NCBI GenBank assembly: GCA_019694795.1
Contig: JAIBBF010000009.1
Location: 16,943-80,942 of the forward strand
Length of the DNA: 64,000 nt
Source of the DNA: Flavobacteriales bacterium
Lineage (GTDB): Bacteria > Bacteroidota > Bacteroidia > Flavobacteriales_D > UBA2798
Direction of reading: 5' to 3'
The first letter of the stretch is position 1. Each line of letters begins with the position of its first letter. The translations under genes and the position numbers were made by a program. The notes under the pieces are model-generated. The model was not told where the DNA came from, ran no database searches, and was given only the letters and a program-made list of their open reading frames with translations. This document shows, piece after piece, positions 26,946-36,335 of this stretch.

Positions 26946-29774
26946 ATGAAAAAATCGAGAATACTTTTAGTTTTAATAGCTGGACTACTGGGAAGTATTG
27001 CGCTGATGTATATCCTCTGGCCGGCTAAAGTTCCTGCCGAAAAAACAGAACCCGAAAAACTACAAGCTGCATTTCTTGATGTGGACCCGCATTGGGCAGA
27101 TTCGGTATTGGCAACTTTGAGTCCCGACCAACAACTTGCTCAGCTTTTTTTTCCCATTATTCCGCTGGATTTAATTCCTGCCGACAGTTTTAATTTGAAA
27201 TCGGACATGGAGCCCGGTGGCGTTTTTTTTAAAGGACACCATACCGAAAATCAAATTCGCATCACCGATAAAATTATCCGTCAACAAAAAGTCCCCCTAC
27301 TATTAGCCAATCTGGATCCCTTTTCGAATCTCCTGGCCGGCACAAGGGAATTTGCAGATGAAGACTTGTTTGCATCCAAAGACAGTAATTGGGTAAATGA
27401 AATTCGTGATTCCATTATTTCGTTTAACAAAAAACTAGGCTGCGATCTGATCCTGTTGCCCGATCCCGGTAAAACGGATTATACCATAAGCGGAAAACGA
27501 TTAAACAATTGGCAAAAAATAATTTCCGAAGATCATGTTTTATGTTCCGCCGGAAGATTACGGTATCTGCCCGAAAATTCGGACGACAGTCTCTTATTGC
27601 GCGACACCTTGTTACAACCTTTTCGGATGTTAGCAGATAGTGGACTTTCGGTAATGGAGCTGGATAGTGCACTTATAAAAAGCCGAAAAACATCAGATAA
27701 GATCGACCAGTTTTGCAGGGAGGAATTAGAGTTTAAAGGATTATTAATGGCTCGTTTTCCGGAAGAAAGTAATGCGGAAGAAGATTGGATTAAAAGCTAT
27801 TTTAACCATGGAGTAGAAATTTTCATTACCGGGAAAAATCATTTTAGCGTAATTGAAAAAACCCGCGGTTTAGTAAAACAGGGAATCATCCCATCTGCAG
27901 AAATAAAAAACCGTGCACGAAAAGTACTAATGGCAAAATCGTGGATTCGAAAATACCATTACCGCGACAGTAGTTTTTTCAGCAACAAACCTCAGCTCAA
28001 TTTCCCGAAAGCAAGCTGGATGAATGAGCTCATGAAGCGAAAGAAAATTGTTTTACTCCATCAGAAAGATGAAGTACTTCCGCTCGTTTTTGAAGAAAAA
28101 AGTTTTCCTGCATTTTTCATCGCCGGTAAAAAAACGGAGCGAATGATTCAACGCATTTCTTCCTATGGAAAAATAAAAGTGAAGTATGAAAAAGATTTAA
28201 GCGGACTAGATCAATGGCTGGCAACGGAATCGAAAAACACAAAAAAAATGGTGGTACTTGCAATGGATGACTCGTTGCTCATACAACAATTAAAAAATAA
28301 AAAAAATCTATTCTCCGATAAACATCTTTTAATCGTTCACTTCGGTGATCAAAAACAATTAAGTGCTCTTTCTGCAGCCAGAAATTTAATTCACATGAAT
28401 GAGTTAAACGCAAGTGCAGAGATGGCCATGGCGGATGCTTTAAGTGGGACGGATGATGTTTGCGGACAACTGTGTTATCAAATTCCCGGGTATAAAAGTG
28501 GACAAGGAATTATCTTAAATCACGAGCGGCTTCGCTATGCAAATCCGGAAGAAAGTGGAGTTAACTACTGGCGTTTTGCAGAGGTGGACGGAATCATGGA
28601 AGAAGCCATTCGCAATAAAGCTTTGCCCGGTGGTCAGGTTTTATTCGCTTACAAGGGAAAAATTATTTATCACAAGAGTTATGGGTATCACACCTATGAA
28701 AAAAAACAGGTAGTTAGAAACAGCGACCTCTACGATATGGCCAGTGTAACAAAAGTTGCAGCAACCACTATGATGGCCATGCATTTTTATGAAAAAAAGA
28801 AATACCATTTAGACGATTCTCTTTACCGGTATTTACCTGACACCTTACAAAAATATTTACCGGGTAAAAGTACCTTATCACACATTACCTTTCGGCAAAT
28901 TTTAATTCACGCCAGTGGACTACCGGCCGGACATAATATTATTCGCTTTCTTCGTTTTGATGAAGATACCAGTCCCTACGATCTTTATTTCTGCGACGAG
29001 AAAAGCAAACAATTTGATTTGGCTGTTGCCGACAGTTTTTACATTGATCATGATTGCTTGGATACCTTGTGGATCGACCTGAATAAAATCTGGGTAGAAC
29101 CCTCCAAACCTTACCGGTATTCCGATGCCAACATGAATCTCATGTACAGCATGTTGCTACCTTATTGCAAAAAACAAAGCTGGGAAAAATACATCGACTC
29201 CGTTTTTTATTCTCCATTAGGAATGAAAAGAACTTGTTTTAATCCCCTGAACAAAGGCATTCCAAAAGAAGAAATTGCTCCAACGGAAAAAGATCGTTTT
29301 TGGCGCCGGCAATTGGTGCATGGTCACGTTCACGATCCAACCGCTGCTTTATATGGGGGTGTAGCGGGTAATGCAGGATTGTTCAGTAATGCCTACGACA
29401 TGGCTGTATTGTTCGAGATGATTTTGCAAAATGGTCGCTATTCCGGGAAAAAAATTCTCGATAAAAAAACCGTTGAACTTTTTACCAGCCGACAAAGCGG
29501 CTCGCACAGAGGTTTAGGTTTTAATATGCAGATTAAAGGGAACACCTATGGTTGTTCTCCTTATGCTTCAGAAAAAACGTATGGTCACACCGGTTTTACG
29601 GGCACTGCCGTTTGGGTGGATCCTGAAATTGACTTGATCTATGTTTTTATCTCCAACCGCGTACACCCTGATCCGGAAAATAAAACCATTATTCGCCTGG
29701 GCACTACCAAACGTGTTCACAATGTGATGTACAAAGCCTTAGGCCTGGCAACTGAAGAGGCCGTTGAAATCTGA
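26946..29774 (+). CDS. degenerate GH3 domain fused to a serine beta-lactamase-like hydrolase
   Basis: A 942-residue protein with an N-terminal membrane anchor or signal (about 5-25). The first half (about 45-335) follows a GH3 (NagZ-type) beta-barrel order: LSPDQQLAQLFF, then GLSVMELD, then LEFKGLLMARF and VLMAKSWIRKY. The GH3 nucleophile Asp, expected in GLI.TDA, is replaced (GLLMAR, Arg270). The KHFPGHG loop is also unrecognisable at about 198-208, so glycosidase activity is doubtful. A GH3 C-terminal-like alpha/beta region follows (about 360-520). The last part (about 540-942) is a class C beta-lactamase/PBP-like domain with SVTK (Ser600, Lys603), YSD at 725-727 and GHTGFTG near the end. 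It probably acts in the envelope on peptidoglycan or related amides/esters. A TATATTTG box lies at 26928-26935, ten bases before the ATG. Confidence 0.85.
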   Translation: MKKSRILLVLIAGLLGSIALMYILWPAKVPAEKTEPEKLQAAFLDVDPHWADSVLATLSPDQQLAQLFFPIIPLDLIPADSFNLKSDMEPGGVFFKGHHTENQIRITDKIIRQQKVPLLLANLDPFSNLLAGTREFADEDLFASKDSNWVNEIRDSIISFNKKLGCDLILLPDPGKTDYTISGKRLNNWQKIISEDHVLCSAGRLRYLPENSDDSLLLRDTLLQPFRMLADSGLSVMELDSALIKSRKTSDKIDQFCREELEFKGLLMARFPEESNAEEDWIKSYFNHGVEIFITGKNHFSVIEKTRGLVKQGIIPSAEIKNRARKVLMAKSWIRKYHYRDSSFFSNKPQLNFPKASWMNELMKRKKIVLLHQKDEVLPLVFEEKSFPAFFIAGKKTERMIQRISSYGKIKVKYEKDLSGLDQWLATESKNTKKMVVLAMDDSLLIQQLKNKKNLFSDKHLLIVHFGDQKQLSALSAARNLIHMNELNASAEMAMADALSGTDDVCGQLCYQIPGYKSGQGIILNHERLRYANPEESGVNYWRFAEVDGIMEEAIRNKALPGGQVLFAYKGKIIYHKSYGYHTYEKKQVVRNSDLYDMASVTKVAATTMMAMHFYEKKKYHLDDSLYRYLPDTLQKYLPGKSTLSHITFRQILIHASGLPAGHNIIRFLRFDEDTSPYDLYFCDEKSKQFDLAVADSFYIDHDCLDTLWIDLNKIWVEPSKPYRYSDANMNLMYSMLLPYCKKQSWEKYIDSVFYSPLGMKRTCFNPLNKGIPKEEIAPTEKDRFWRRQLVHGHVHDPTAALYGGVAGNAGLFSNAYDMAVLFEMILQNGRYSGKKILDKKTVELFTSRQSGSHRGLGFNMQIKGNTYGCSPYASEKTYGHTGFTGTAVWVDPEIDLIYVFISNRVHPDPENKTIIRLGTTKRVHNVMYKALGLATEEAVEI

Positions 29775-29813
29775 CCAATTTTCAACAGTCGAACTACCGA
29801 GTTCATATTTAGT

Positions 29814-29821
29814 TAATTTTG
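29814..29821 (+). promoter_or_regulatory. candidate -7 element six bases before a start codon
   Basis: TAATTTTG is an exact TAnnTTTG match. ATG 29828 lies 6 bases after it, so the transcript may begin at or within one or two bases of the start codon. The -33 region has no clear TTTG. Confidence 0.4.
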
Positions 29822-29827
29822 CGCCCT

Positions 29828-31354
29828 ATGGCCTACGTTGGAACGGTACTTCAGGAACTGCTCAAGATCAACAAACGTATCCGGAAACGGATTGTGAAGT
29901 ATGATGAGCGCTTGCAGGATAAGACGCTGCGCAAATTACTTTCCAGAGCAAAAAATACCCGATTCGGAAAAAAATACGGGTTCAAAGATATTTTACTGTG
30001 CGATAACGTTCGTGAAGAATTTCGCAAACGTGTTCCGGTTTACGATTACGATAAATTGTACAACGAATTCTGGGTGCACACTTTAAAAGGAAGAAGAAAC
30101 ATTACCTGGCCGGGTAAAATGAAATTTTTCGCTTTAACCTCCGGCACCTCAGGATCCGCCTCAAAGCGTGTACCGGTGAGTTTACGTCAGATCAAAGCCG
30201 TTCGGAAAGCCAGTGTCCGCCAAATGCTCACCATTCCAGATTTTAAGTTCAGTCCCGATTTCTACGAAAAAAGCGTGTTAATGGTGGGAGGCACAACCGA
30301 CCTGAAACGCATTCCAACCGGATACGAGGGCGACCTCAGCGGTATATTACAACGTAATATCCCAAAATGGTTTGATCGCTTTTATAAACCCGGTAAAAAA
30401 ATTGCTTCCATTCGCGACTGGAATGAAAAACTGGATGCCATGGCGAAAGAGGCCCACAAGTGGGATATTGGAATAATTTGTGGTGTGCCTGCATGGATAC
30501 AAATGTTGTTCGAACGCATTCTTGCGCATCACCAGGTGAAGAACATACATGAAATCTGGCCTAACCTGAATGTGTACATCCATGGAGGAGTAGCCTTTAC
30601 GCCCTATCGCGAATCGTTTAAAAAGTATTTAGGAAAAGAAATTCAATACCTCGATACCTATCTGGCTTCGGAAGGTTTTCTCGCATTACAAACTGCAGAA
30701 AACAAACAGGGAATGCAGTTAATTCTTGACAACTGGATCTATTATGAGTTTGTCCCCTTTACCGAAGAGAATTTCGATGTTGACGGCAATCTGAAAAAGG
30801 ATGCCAAAATCTTAATTCTGGAAGAAACGGAAACAGATAAAGATTATGCCATTCTCATTTCCACCTGCAGTGGTGCATGGCGCTATTTAATCGGCGATAC
30901 GATTCGTTTTAAAGATAAATCAACCTTTGAAATAATTATTTCCGGTCGTACCAAACATTTCTTATCACTCTGTGGCGAGCATTTATCGGTCGACAATATG
31001 AACATGGGAATTCGGATGGCCAGTGAAGAGTTGGATGTTCGCGTAAATGAATTTACTGTTGCTGGTGAACCTTATGAAGGGAGTTTCCGGCATCATTGGT
31101 ACATCGGTGTGGATCGCGAAATCAATAGCGAATTATTCAAGAAAAAACTTGATGAAGCATTGTGTGTGCTGAACGACGATTATGCCACAGAACGGAAACA
31201 CGCGCTCAAAGATCTTATAGTGGAGCAAGTACCCATTGCAAAATTTTACGCTTACCTCGAATCGAAAGGGAAAATAGGCGGACAAAATAAATTCCCCCGT
31301 GTGATAAAAAATTCTCAGTACGAAGACTGGAAACAGTTTTTAAGCAAGCATTAA
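29828..31354 (+). CDS. GH3 auxin-responsive-promoter family acyl-adenylating enzyme
   Basis: A 508-residue protein of the plant-GH3-like branch of the ANL superfamily (not glycoside hydrolase 3). FFALTSGTSGSASKRVPVS is the P-loop-like ATP site; YLASEGFLALQ and YRYLIGDTIRFK-like WRYLIGDTIRF are the later ATP/acyl motifs. KFPRVIKNSQYEDWKQFL closes the C-terminal domain. Plant relatives join acids to amino acids; the bacterial substrate is unknown. ATG 29828 (MAYVGTVLQ) is preferred to TTG 29819 because the -7 box overlaps the latter. It ends convergently with the TonB receptor, sharing 4 bases. Confidence 0.88.
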   Translation: MAYVGTVLQELLKINKRIRKRIVKYDERLQDKTLRKLLSRAKNTRFGKKYGFKDILLCDNVREEFRKRVPVYDYDKLYNEFWVHTLKGRRNITWPGKMKFFALTSGTSGSASKRVPVSLRQIKAVRKASVRQMLTIPDFKFSPDFYEKSVLMVGGTTDLKRIPTGYEGDLSGILQRNIPKWFDRFYKPGKKIASIRDWNEKLDAMAKEAHKWDIGIICGVPAWIQMLFERILAHHQVKNIHEIWPNLNVYIHGGVAFTPYRESFKKYLGKEIQYLDTYLASEGFLALQTAENKQGMQLILDNWIYYEFVPFTEENFDVDGNLKKDAKILILEETETDKDYAILISTCSGAWRYLIGDTIRFKDKSTFEIIISGRTKHFLSLCGEHLSVDNMNMGIRMASEELDVRVNEFTVAGEPYEGSFRHHWYIGVDREINSELFKKKLDEALCVLNDDYATERKHALKDLIVEQVPIAKFYAYLESKGKIGGQNKFPRVIKNSQYEDWKQFLSKH

Positions 31355-33780
31355 AAATCGATCCGATAATAGAACAGCGGCAAAAATCCGAGTTGATAAT
31401 TATAACTGGTGTATTGCGGCGTTCCGTATTTATCGGCAGGAACTGCACCATTATTCGGATTCCAGGTCAAATTCAGAATATTCTGTATCCCTAAAACATT
31501 TACGAGATCAAGCGCAAATTCATGCGTGGTTTTCTTTGCGTTGATTTTAAAATTGATCTTGAAATCGAGTCGGTAGTATGGTTTAAATTGAACGGTGTTG
31601 TATCCTGAATTTTTAAATACCAATTCATTTTTTGTTGCCGATGCCAATGAATCTACAAATCCATGCCATCTGCCGCCGGCTGTTGTAAATTTTGTTCCGA
31701 TTCCGAGCGTTGTTTTTTTTCCGGTTTTAAATTCTTTTCCGAAAAGAAAATTTGCAGCATAACGCGTGTTAAAATCAGTATTGCGCAAGGTGTCGTCGCT
31801 TCCTTTATATTTAGCATCAAACACCGATGCCGTTGCTAAAAAGAAAAAACTTTTATTAAAGAATTTCTCCAGCGTTAATTCTAATCCATAATTCCTTGCC
31901 GTGCCTTTGTTCACCAGGGTGTCGGGGAAAAAACGGACAAATCCTGAGCCCATATTGGTCAATGAAAAGGGCGATGCATTTTTCTCAACGGGAATATGGT
32001 AGAGGTATTGATAATAACCTTCAACACGCAGTTTGGTAGTGGCGTTAAAGGAATGATCATAGCCTGCTACGGTATGCAGACTTTTTGTAAAATCCATCCC
32101 CAGATTATGCGGCGATTTGTTAGTGCCATCATTGTTGTAGAGATGATAAAAATACGTGTAGTAAGGTTGCGTTTGAGAATGAAGTCCAGTTCCGAAATGC
32201 AATGATTTTTTATTATCGATAGCATAACGAATTCCAAATCGCGGTTCCAGGGGAGAGAAACTATTGCTCACGCTAAAAAATTGTGAATGGATTCCGGCCG
32301 ACATCGATAATTTTTCATTGGGTTTCCATTTCCATTGTACGTAAGCCTGACCTAAAAATCCGGTTCCCAAATAATCCCAGCGGTTATGCCAGGAAGTATC
32401 CGTAAAACTTACGGCAGAGTCTTTCATATCGAAGCGTAATACATTGGCGTTTATGCCATATTTAATAACATGATTTTTGCTGATTTTCGTGTTGAACGAT
32501 ATCATGTAAGTGAAGCGATTGGTTCTAAAGCGATATTGCAAAACACTAAATGTTGAATCCAGTACCCATAAATTTTGAGTGCTGTCCACGTGACGAATTA
32601 CATATTCATGTTCTGCCGCATTTCGTTTGTGTGCCATGGCAAGACCGGTGCGCATAAATGTTTTTCCTCCAATGGTTTTAGTGTAGGAAACACCTGCCAT
32701 TCCCATTTGTGTTCGGAAATGCTGATCGCGATCGTCTTCGCCGTAAAAATCTGATTTCGGTTTTTTCTGTTCAGAAATCATAATGTTGATTTCCGATTTT
32801 CCTCCAATGGCAAACACCGAAAAATTACCGGCCTTCTTTGTCGGGAAATTTAATTTGAATGCACCGTCCTGATACTGCGGTACAGCATCTGTTCCCAATG
32901 AAATTCCCAGTGTTTTAAACAAGCTTAATGTTGAATATCGATACACCGCCAGATAGGAAGATCCTTTCGCTTTGTTGATGGGTCCCTCTGCTGCAAGTTC
33001 AGTTCCTAAAAACCCGAATTGTCCGGAAAACTCATGCTTGTTATTATTTCCCGGCCGCATTTTTAAATCGAAAACGGCAGAGGTAGAATTTCCGTATTCA
33101 GCAGGGAATGCAGAAGTGAAAAAATCGGAATTGGATAACACTTTATTGTTTAAAATAGAGACGGGTCCGCCCGCTGATCCTGCAATGGCAAAGTGATTCG
33201 GATTAGGCAAATCGAAGCCTTCCATTTTATACAAAACACCAAGTGGAGAATTTCCTCTAACTACAATATCGTTGCGCGAATCATCTGCTCCCTGTACTCC
33301 AGCAAAATTCGAAGCCATCCGGGCAGGGTCTCCTCTAGAACCGGCATATCGTTCCGTTTCGGAAACATCAAAAGAACGAGTACTTACCAGCGACATTTCA
33401 TTGTTCACTTCACCACGTTGTGATGCTACAACTTCAATTTCCGTTATAATCGTAGAAGACTCTTCCAATTCAATTTGCATTACTGTTTCTTTACCTGAGC
33501 TTAACGTAAGATCAATAACACGTTCAGAATAGCCGATAAACGAAATTACAGCCGTGTGTTTACCAACCGGAATTCCTGAGATACTAAAATTACCTTCGCC
33601 ATCTGTAGAGGCACCATAGTGATGAAGGGAATCATCGGAAAAACGAACATTAGCTCCGGGTAATGGCGATTGCGTTTCTTTGTCTACCACTTTCCCTCTG
33701 AACGTCTGAGTAATCTGAGCAAGGACCGGCGAACTACAGCACAAAACAAAAAGAATAACCAGTGGATTCAGAATTTTCAT
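31351..33780 (-). CDS. TonB-dependent outer-membrane receptor
   Basis: An 809-residue protein with signal peptide (about 1-21, ending VLAQ). A carboxypeptidase-regulatory-like domain follows (about 25-115, FRGKVVDKETQSPLPGANVRF...DGEGNFSISGIPVGKHTAVISFIGY). Next is a plug domain (about 130-240, NDIVVRGNSPLGVLYKMEGFDLPNPNHFA...SAFPAEYGNSTSAVFDLKMRPG). A C-terminal 22-strand barrel follows, with NKSFFFLATASVFDAKYKGSD and a final aromatic YRIDF. There is no SusD partner next to it, so it is not a typical polysaccharide utilisation pair. The ligand is unknown. Confidence 0.93.
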   Translation of the reverse strand: MKILNPLVILFVLCCSSPVLAQITQTFRGKVVDKETQSPLPGANVRFSDDSLHHYGASTDGEGNFSISGIPVGKHTAVISFIGYSERVIDLTLSSGKETVMQIELEESSTIITEIEVVASQRGEVNNEMSLVSTRSFDVSETERYAGSRGDPARMASNFAGVQGADDSRNDIVVRGNSPLGVLYKMEGFDLPNPNHFAIAGSAGGPVSILNNKVLSNSDFFTSAFPAEYGNSTSAVFDLKMRPGNNNKHEFSGQFGFLGTELAAEGPINKAKGSSYLAVYRYSTLSLFKTLGISLGTDAVPQYQDGAFKLNFPTKKAGNFSVFAIGGKSEINIMISEQKKPKSDFYGEDDRDQHFRTQMGMAGVSYTKTIGGKTFMRTGLAMAHKRNAAEHEYVIRHVDSTQNLWVLDSTFSVLQYRFRTNRFTYMISFNTKISKNHVIKYGINANVLRFDMKDSAVSFTDTSWHNRWDYLGTGFLGQAYVQWKWKPNEKLSMSAGIHSQFFSVSNSFSPLEPRFGIRYAIDNKKSLHFGTGLHSQTQPYYTYFYHLYNNDGTNKSPHNLGMDFTKSLHTVAGYDHSFNATTKLRVEGYYQYLYHIPVEKNASPFSLTNMGSGFVRFFPDTLVNKGTARNYGLELTLEKFFNKSFFFLATASVFDAKYKGSDDTLRNTDFNTRYAANFLFGKEFKTGKKTTLGIGTKFTTAGGRWHGFVDSLASATKNELVFKNSGYNTVQFKPYYRLDFKINFKINAKKTTHEFALDLVNVLGIQNILNLTWNPNNGAVPADKYGTPQYTSYNYQLGFLPLFYYRIDF

Positions 33781-33892
33781 TGCAATGCTTTAATGTGACC
33801 TAATATTAAAAAAAATCTGCCAGCTATAACAAAACCGCAGAATAGATTTGCGCAAGTTCAATTTGAATAGAAATCTGTCTTAATTTAGTTGC

Positions 33893-34543
33893 ATGAAAAG
33901 ATTGAGCAATATCATTTATTACCTGGCTCTGATACCGGCCATTGCCTATGGATTATTTCTTTGGTTTTCAGGAGATGCATATAAGTGGACCGCTCTGTTT
34001 TTCACCATTACATTTTTTCTTTCGCTGATTGCTTATGTAATCAATGCGGTGGACCGCTATTCGTCCTTGCTGATTTTTTTACGTCCCCAAAACCAACATT
34101 TCCATTTTGTTTCTCCATTGGGCAAGGATGCATTGCGATGGAGTAATATGACGTTTATAATGGGAATTATTTTTGCTTTTGTATTCGGACCATTCCTGTT
34201 TATTGCCTATCCCGACACTGAAAAAATTGGCGTGCTTTTATGTATTTCGGGTCTTGAAAAACTTGTGTTTTGGTTTGTATCGCGCAGTATGAAACTTTTT
34301 GCGCTGGGACTAAATAAAAATGCGCTGATTATTAATAATGGCGGATTCATTCTTATTCCCTTCGGCGGATTAAAATCGATAGAAAGCAAATACGATGAAT
34401 TATTATTTCATTACGGAGAACACGAAGTGAAATCCACTTATCGTTTTTTGCCTGTAAAAGAAAACACAGAATCGTTTTTTAATGCGCTAGAATCACTCTG
34501 TGCAGAGCGAAACATTCCGGTAAGCATTAATCGTTCGAAATAA
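33893..34543 (+). CDS. four-helix membrane protein with C-terminal cytosolic domain
   Basis: A 216-residue protein with about four membrane segments (about 8-25, 33-53, 88-108 and 118-136). A roughly 75-residue soluble tail follows (LNKNALIINNGGFILIPFGGLKSIESKYDELLFHYGEHEVKSTYRFLPVKE), whose strand pattern resembles small PH-like domains. No family recognised. The last 17 bases overlap the end of lspA on the opposite strand. Confidence 0.7.
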   Translation: MKRLSNIIYYLALIPAIAYGLFLWFSGDAYKWTALFFTITFFLSLIAYVINAVDRYSSLLIFLRPQNQHFHFVSPLGKDALRWSNMTFIMGIIFAFVFGPFLFIAYPDTEKIGVLLCISGLEKLVFWFVSRSMKLFALGLNKNALIINNGGFILIPFGGLKSIESKYDELLFHYGEHEVKSTYRFLPVKENTESFFNALESLCAERNIPVSINRSK

Positions 34544-35222
34544 CCGGCGCCGGATTTTCCGGTTCTTCCGGAGTAACAACTTCTTCTGCAACATTTTCGT
34601 CCACCTTACTTTTTTGTCCGAAAAATGTTTTTTGTTTAATGATCAACAGGATTACTCCAATTGAAATTGCAGCGTCGGCAAGATTAAAAATTGGACGGAA
34701 GAAAATGAATGGTTGTCCACCCCAAACCGGCAGCCAGTCCGGAAAGGTTCCTTCGATCAGCGGGAAGTAAAGCATGTCCACAACATGTCCGTGTAAAAAC
34801 CCTGCATATCCACCATCTTCCGGCATAAATGTGGCCACCGTGTGATAGCTATCGCTAAATAATAATCCGTAGAAAAGTGAATCAATAATATTACCGAAAG
34901 CCCCTGCCCATACCATGGCGATGCTAAAAATAAGCAGTGGCCGATCTTTGCGCTGAATTAAACGGTAGATATAAATTCCCAATAAAACACAGGCAACAAC
35001 CCGAAACAGGGATAAAAATAATTTTCCCCAATACGTTCCCTTTCCTCCGATTTCCATTCCGAAGGCCATTCCCTTGTTTTCGGTAAAATAAATCTGGAAC
35101 CAATCGGTAATGGTAATGGAATCGCCCAGCACCATATGAGTTTTTACCCATATTTTGAGCCATTGGTCCAAAAACAAGACAAATAGAATCGTCAGAAATG
35201 CGAGAGCAGTCCGTGATTTCAA
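34527..35222 (-). CDS. lspA: lipoprotein signal peptidase (signal peptidase II)
   Basis: A 231-residue inner-membrane aspartyl protease that cleaves prolipoproteins, many of which are encoded in this window. Catalytic aspartates sit in GAFGNIIDSLFYG (Asp114) and FNLADAAISIG (Asp183), and ENKGMAFG is the third conserved box. It is longer than E. coli LspA (164) because of a periplasmic insert at about 125-175 and a charged C-terminal tail, both common in Bacteroidota. The start is TTG 35222: a stop codon lies just upstream and no ATG fits. It is the third gene of ileS-DksA/H1-like-lspA. Confidence 0.95.
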   Translation of the reverse strand: MKSRTALAFLTILFVLFLDQWLKIWVKTHMVLGDSITITDWFQIYFTENKGMAFGMEIGGKGTYWGKLFLSLFRVVACVLLGIYIYRLIQRKDRPLLIFSIAMVWAGAFGNIIDSLFYGLLFSDSYHTVATFMPEDGGYAGFLHGHVVDMLYFPLIEGTFPDWLPVWGGQPFIFFRPIFNLADAAISIGVILLIIKQKTFFGQKSKVDENVAEEVVTPEEPENPAPVISND

Positions 35223-35238
35223 GGTGAGAACTTAAAAA

Positions 35239-36324
35239 TTAGTTCTGCAAATTCTTAGCCTCAATAGAAAGTGTAGTGTGGGGCACCAGACGTAAACGAT
35301 CTTTATTGATTAGTTTACCGGTTACACGACAAATTCCATAAGTCTTATTCTCGATGCGTACCAGGGCACTTTCAAGCGCAGAGATAAACTTTTCCTGGCG
35401 ACCCGCCAACTGAGCTGTTTCTTCTCTGGATAACGTTTCAGAACCATCTTCCATCATTTTAAAGGTAGGAGAGGTATCGTCTGTACCATGATCATCATTA
35501 TGGCTTAGTGAACCTTTCAGTAATTCGAGGTCACGTTTTGCTTCATCTAATTTCTTCAGAATAATTTCGCGGAACTCCTGCAATTCTGCATCGGAATAAC
35601 GGGTTCTGGTGTCGACTTCTTGCGGCTTCTTTGGCTTCTCTACTACGACAGGTTTTTTGGTGTAAACAGGAATAGAAATATTGTGACCAACAGTCATAAC
35701 TGATTCGCCTGTTGGGGTGACTTCAATTTTTTTCTCCACTTTAGGAACTGGCTTACGTACCGGTTCAGCCATTTTCTTTGGCTCGGCCTCAGTCTTAGCA
35801 ACAGGTTTTTCAACTTTCGTTTCAACCACTTTTGCAGGAGTAGTTACCTTTTTCGCAGGAACTTCTTTTTTAACGGGAGCGGCCTCCTTTTTTGCTACAG
35901 GTTTAACAGGAGCAGGAGCAGGTTTTTTAGCCGGAACTTCTTTTTTAACCGGAGCAGGCGCTGCTTTTTTTACCGGAGCTGCTGCCTTTTTAACGGGAGC
36001 AACCGGTTTTTTCGCTGGTGCTGCTTTTTTTATAGGTGCCGCTTTTTTAGCCGGAGCTGCTTTTTTAGCAGGTGCCGCCTTTTTAGCTGGAGCTGATTTC
36101 TTTACAGGTGCCGCCTTTTTTACCGGAGCCGCTTTTTTAGCCGGTGCCGCTTTTTTAGCCGGAGCCTTTTTTGCAGGTGCCGCCTTTTTAGCCGGAGCCG
36201 CTTTTTTAGCAGGTGCTTTCTTAGCCGGAGCTGCTTTTTTAGCAGGTGCCGCCTTTTTCGCAGGAGCTGCCTTTTTAACGGGTTTCTTTGCTGCCTTAGG
36301 CGCAGGTTTCTTTTTTGCCGCCAT
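35239..36324 (-). CDS. DksA/TraR-like zinc-finger domain protein with histone-H1-like tail
   Basis: A 361-residue protein. Residues 5 to about 165 are Ala/Lys/Pro repeats (AAPAKK and variants) like histone H1 tails, followed by a Pro/Val/Lys/Glu-rich linker. Residues 242-361 form the DksA-like part: helices (SDAELQEFREIILKKLDEAKRDLELL, ALESALVRIENKTYGICRVTGKLI) and the end RLRLVPHTTLSIEAKNLQN. Only one of the four DksA zinc-finger cysteines remains (Cys332), as in the usual short Bacteroidota relatives. It may bind DNA or RNA through the tail and RNA polymerase through the helical domain, which is inference. It lies 11 bases after ileS. Confidence 0.88.
   Translation of the reverse strand: MAAKKKPAPKAAKKPVKKAAPAKKAAPAKKAAPAKKAPAKKAAPAKKAAPAKKAPAKKAAPAKKAAPVKKAAPVKKSAPAKKAAPAKKAAPAKKAAPIKKAAPAKKPVAPVKKAAAPVKKAAPAPVKKEVPAKKPAPAPVKPVAKKEAAPVKKEVPAKKVTTPAKVVETKVEKPVAKTEAEPKKMAEPVRKPVPKVEKKIEVTPTGESVMTVGHNISIPVYTKKPVVVEKPKKPQEVDTRTRYSDAELQEFREIILKKLDEAKRDLELLKGSLSHNDDHGTDDTSPTFKMMEDGSETLSREETAQLAGRQEKFISALESALVRIENKTYGICRVTGKLINKDRLRLVPHTTLSIEAKNLQN
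35830..36312 (-). repeat. AAPAKK-coding low-complexity tandem repeats
   Basis: About 480 bases of degenerate 15-18-base units encode Lys-Lys-Ala-(Ala)-Pro-Ala runs. Codons vary between units (gct, gcc, gca; aaa), which points to selection on the protein rather than recent DNA duplication. The complement is open in another frame and gives a spurious Ala/Gly/Phe-rich reading frame. Confidence 0.85.
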
Positions 36325-36335
36325 AACTATCTGGT

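Noticed and set aside
35830..36312. Short direct repeats considered as a CRISPR array
   Set aside because: Units are degenerate, there are no distinct spacers of constant length, and the frame codes for an AAPAKK tail.
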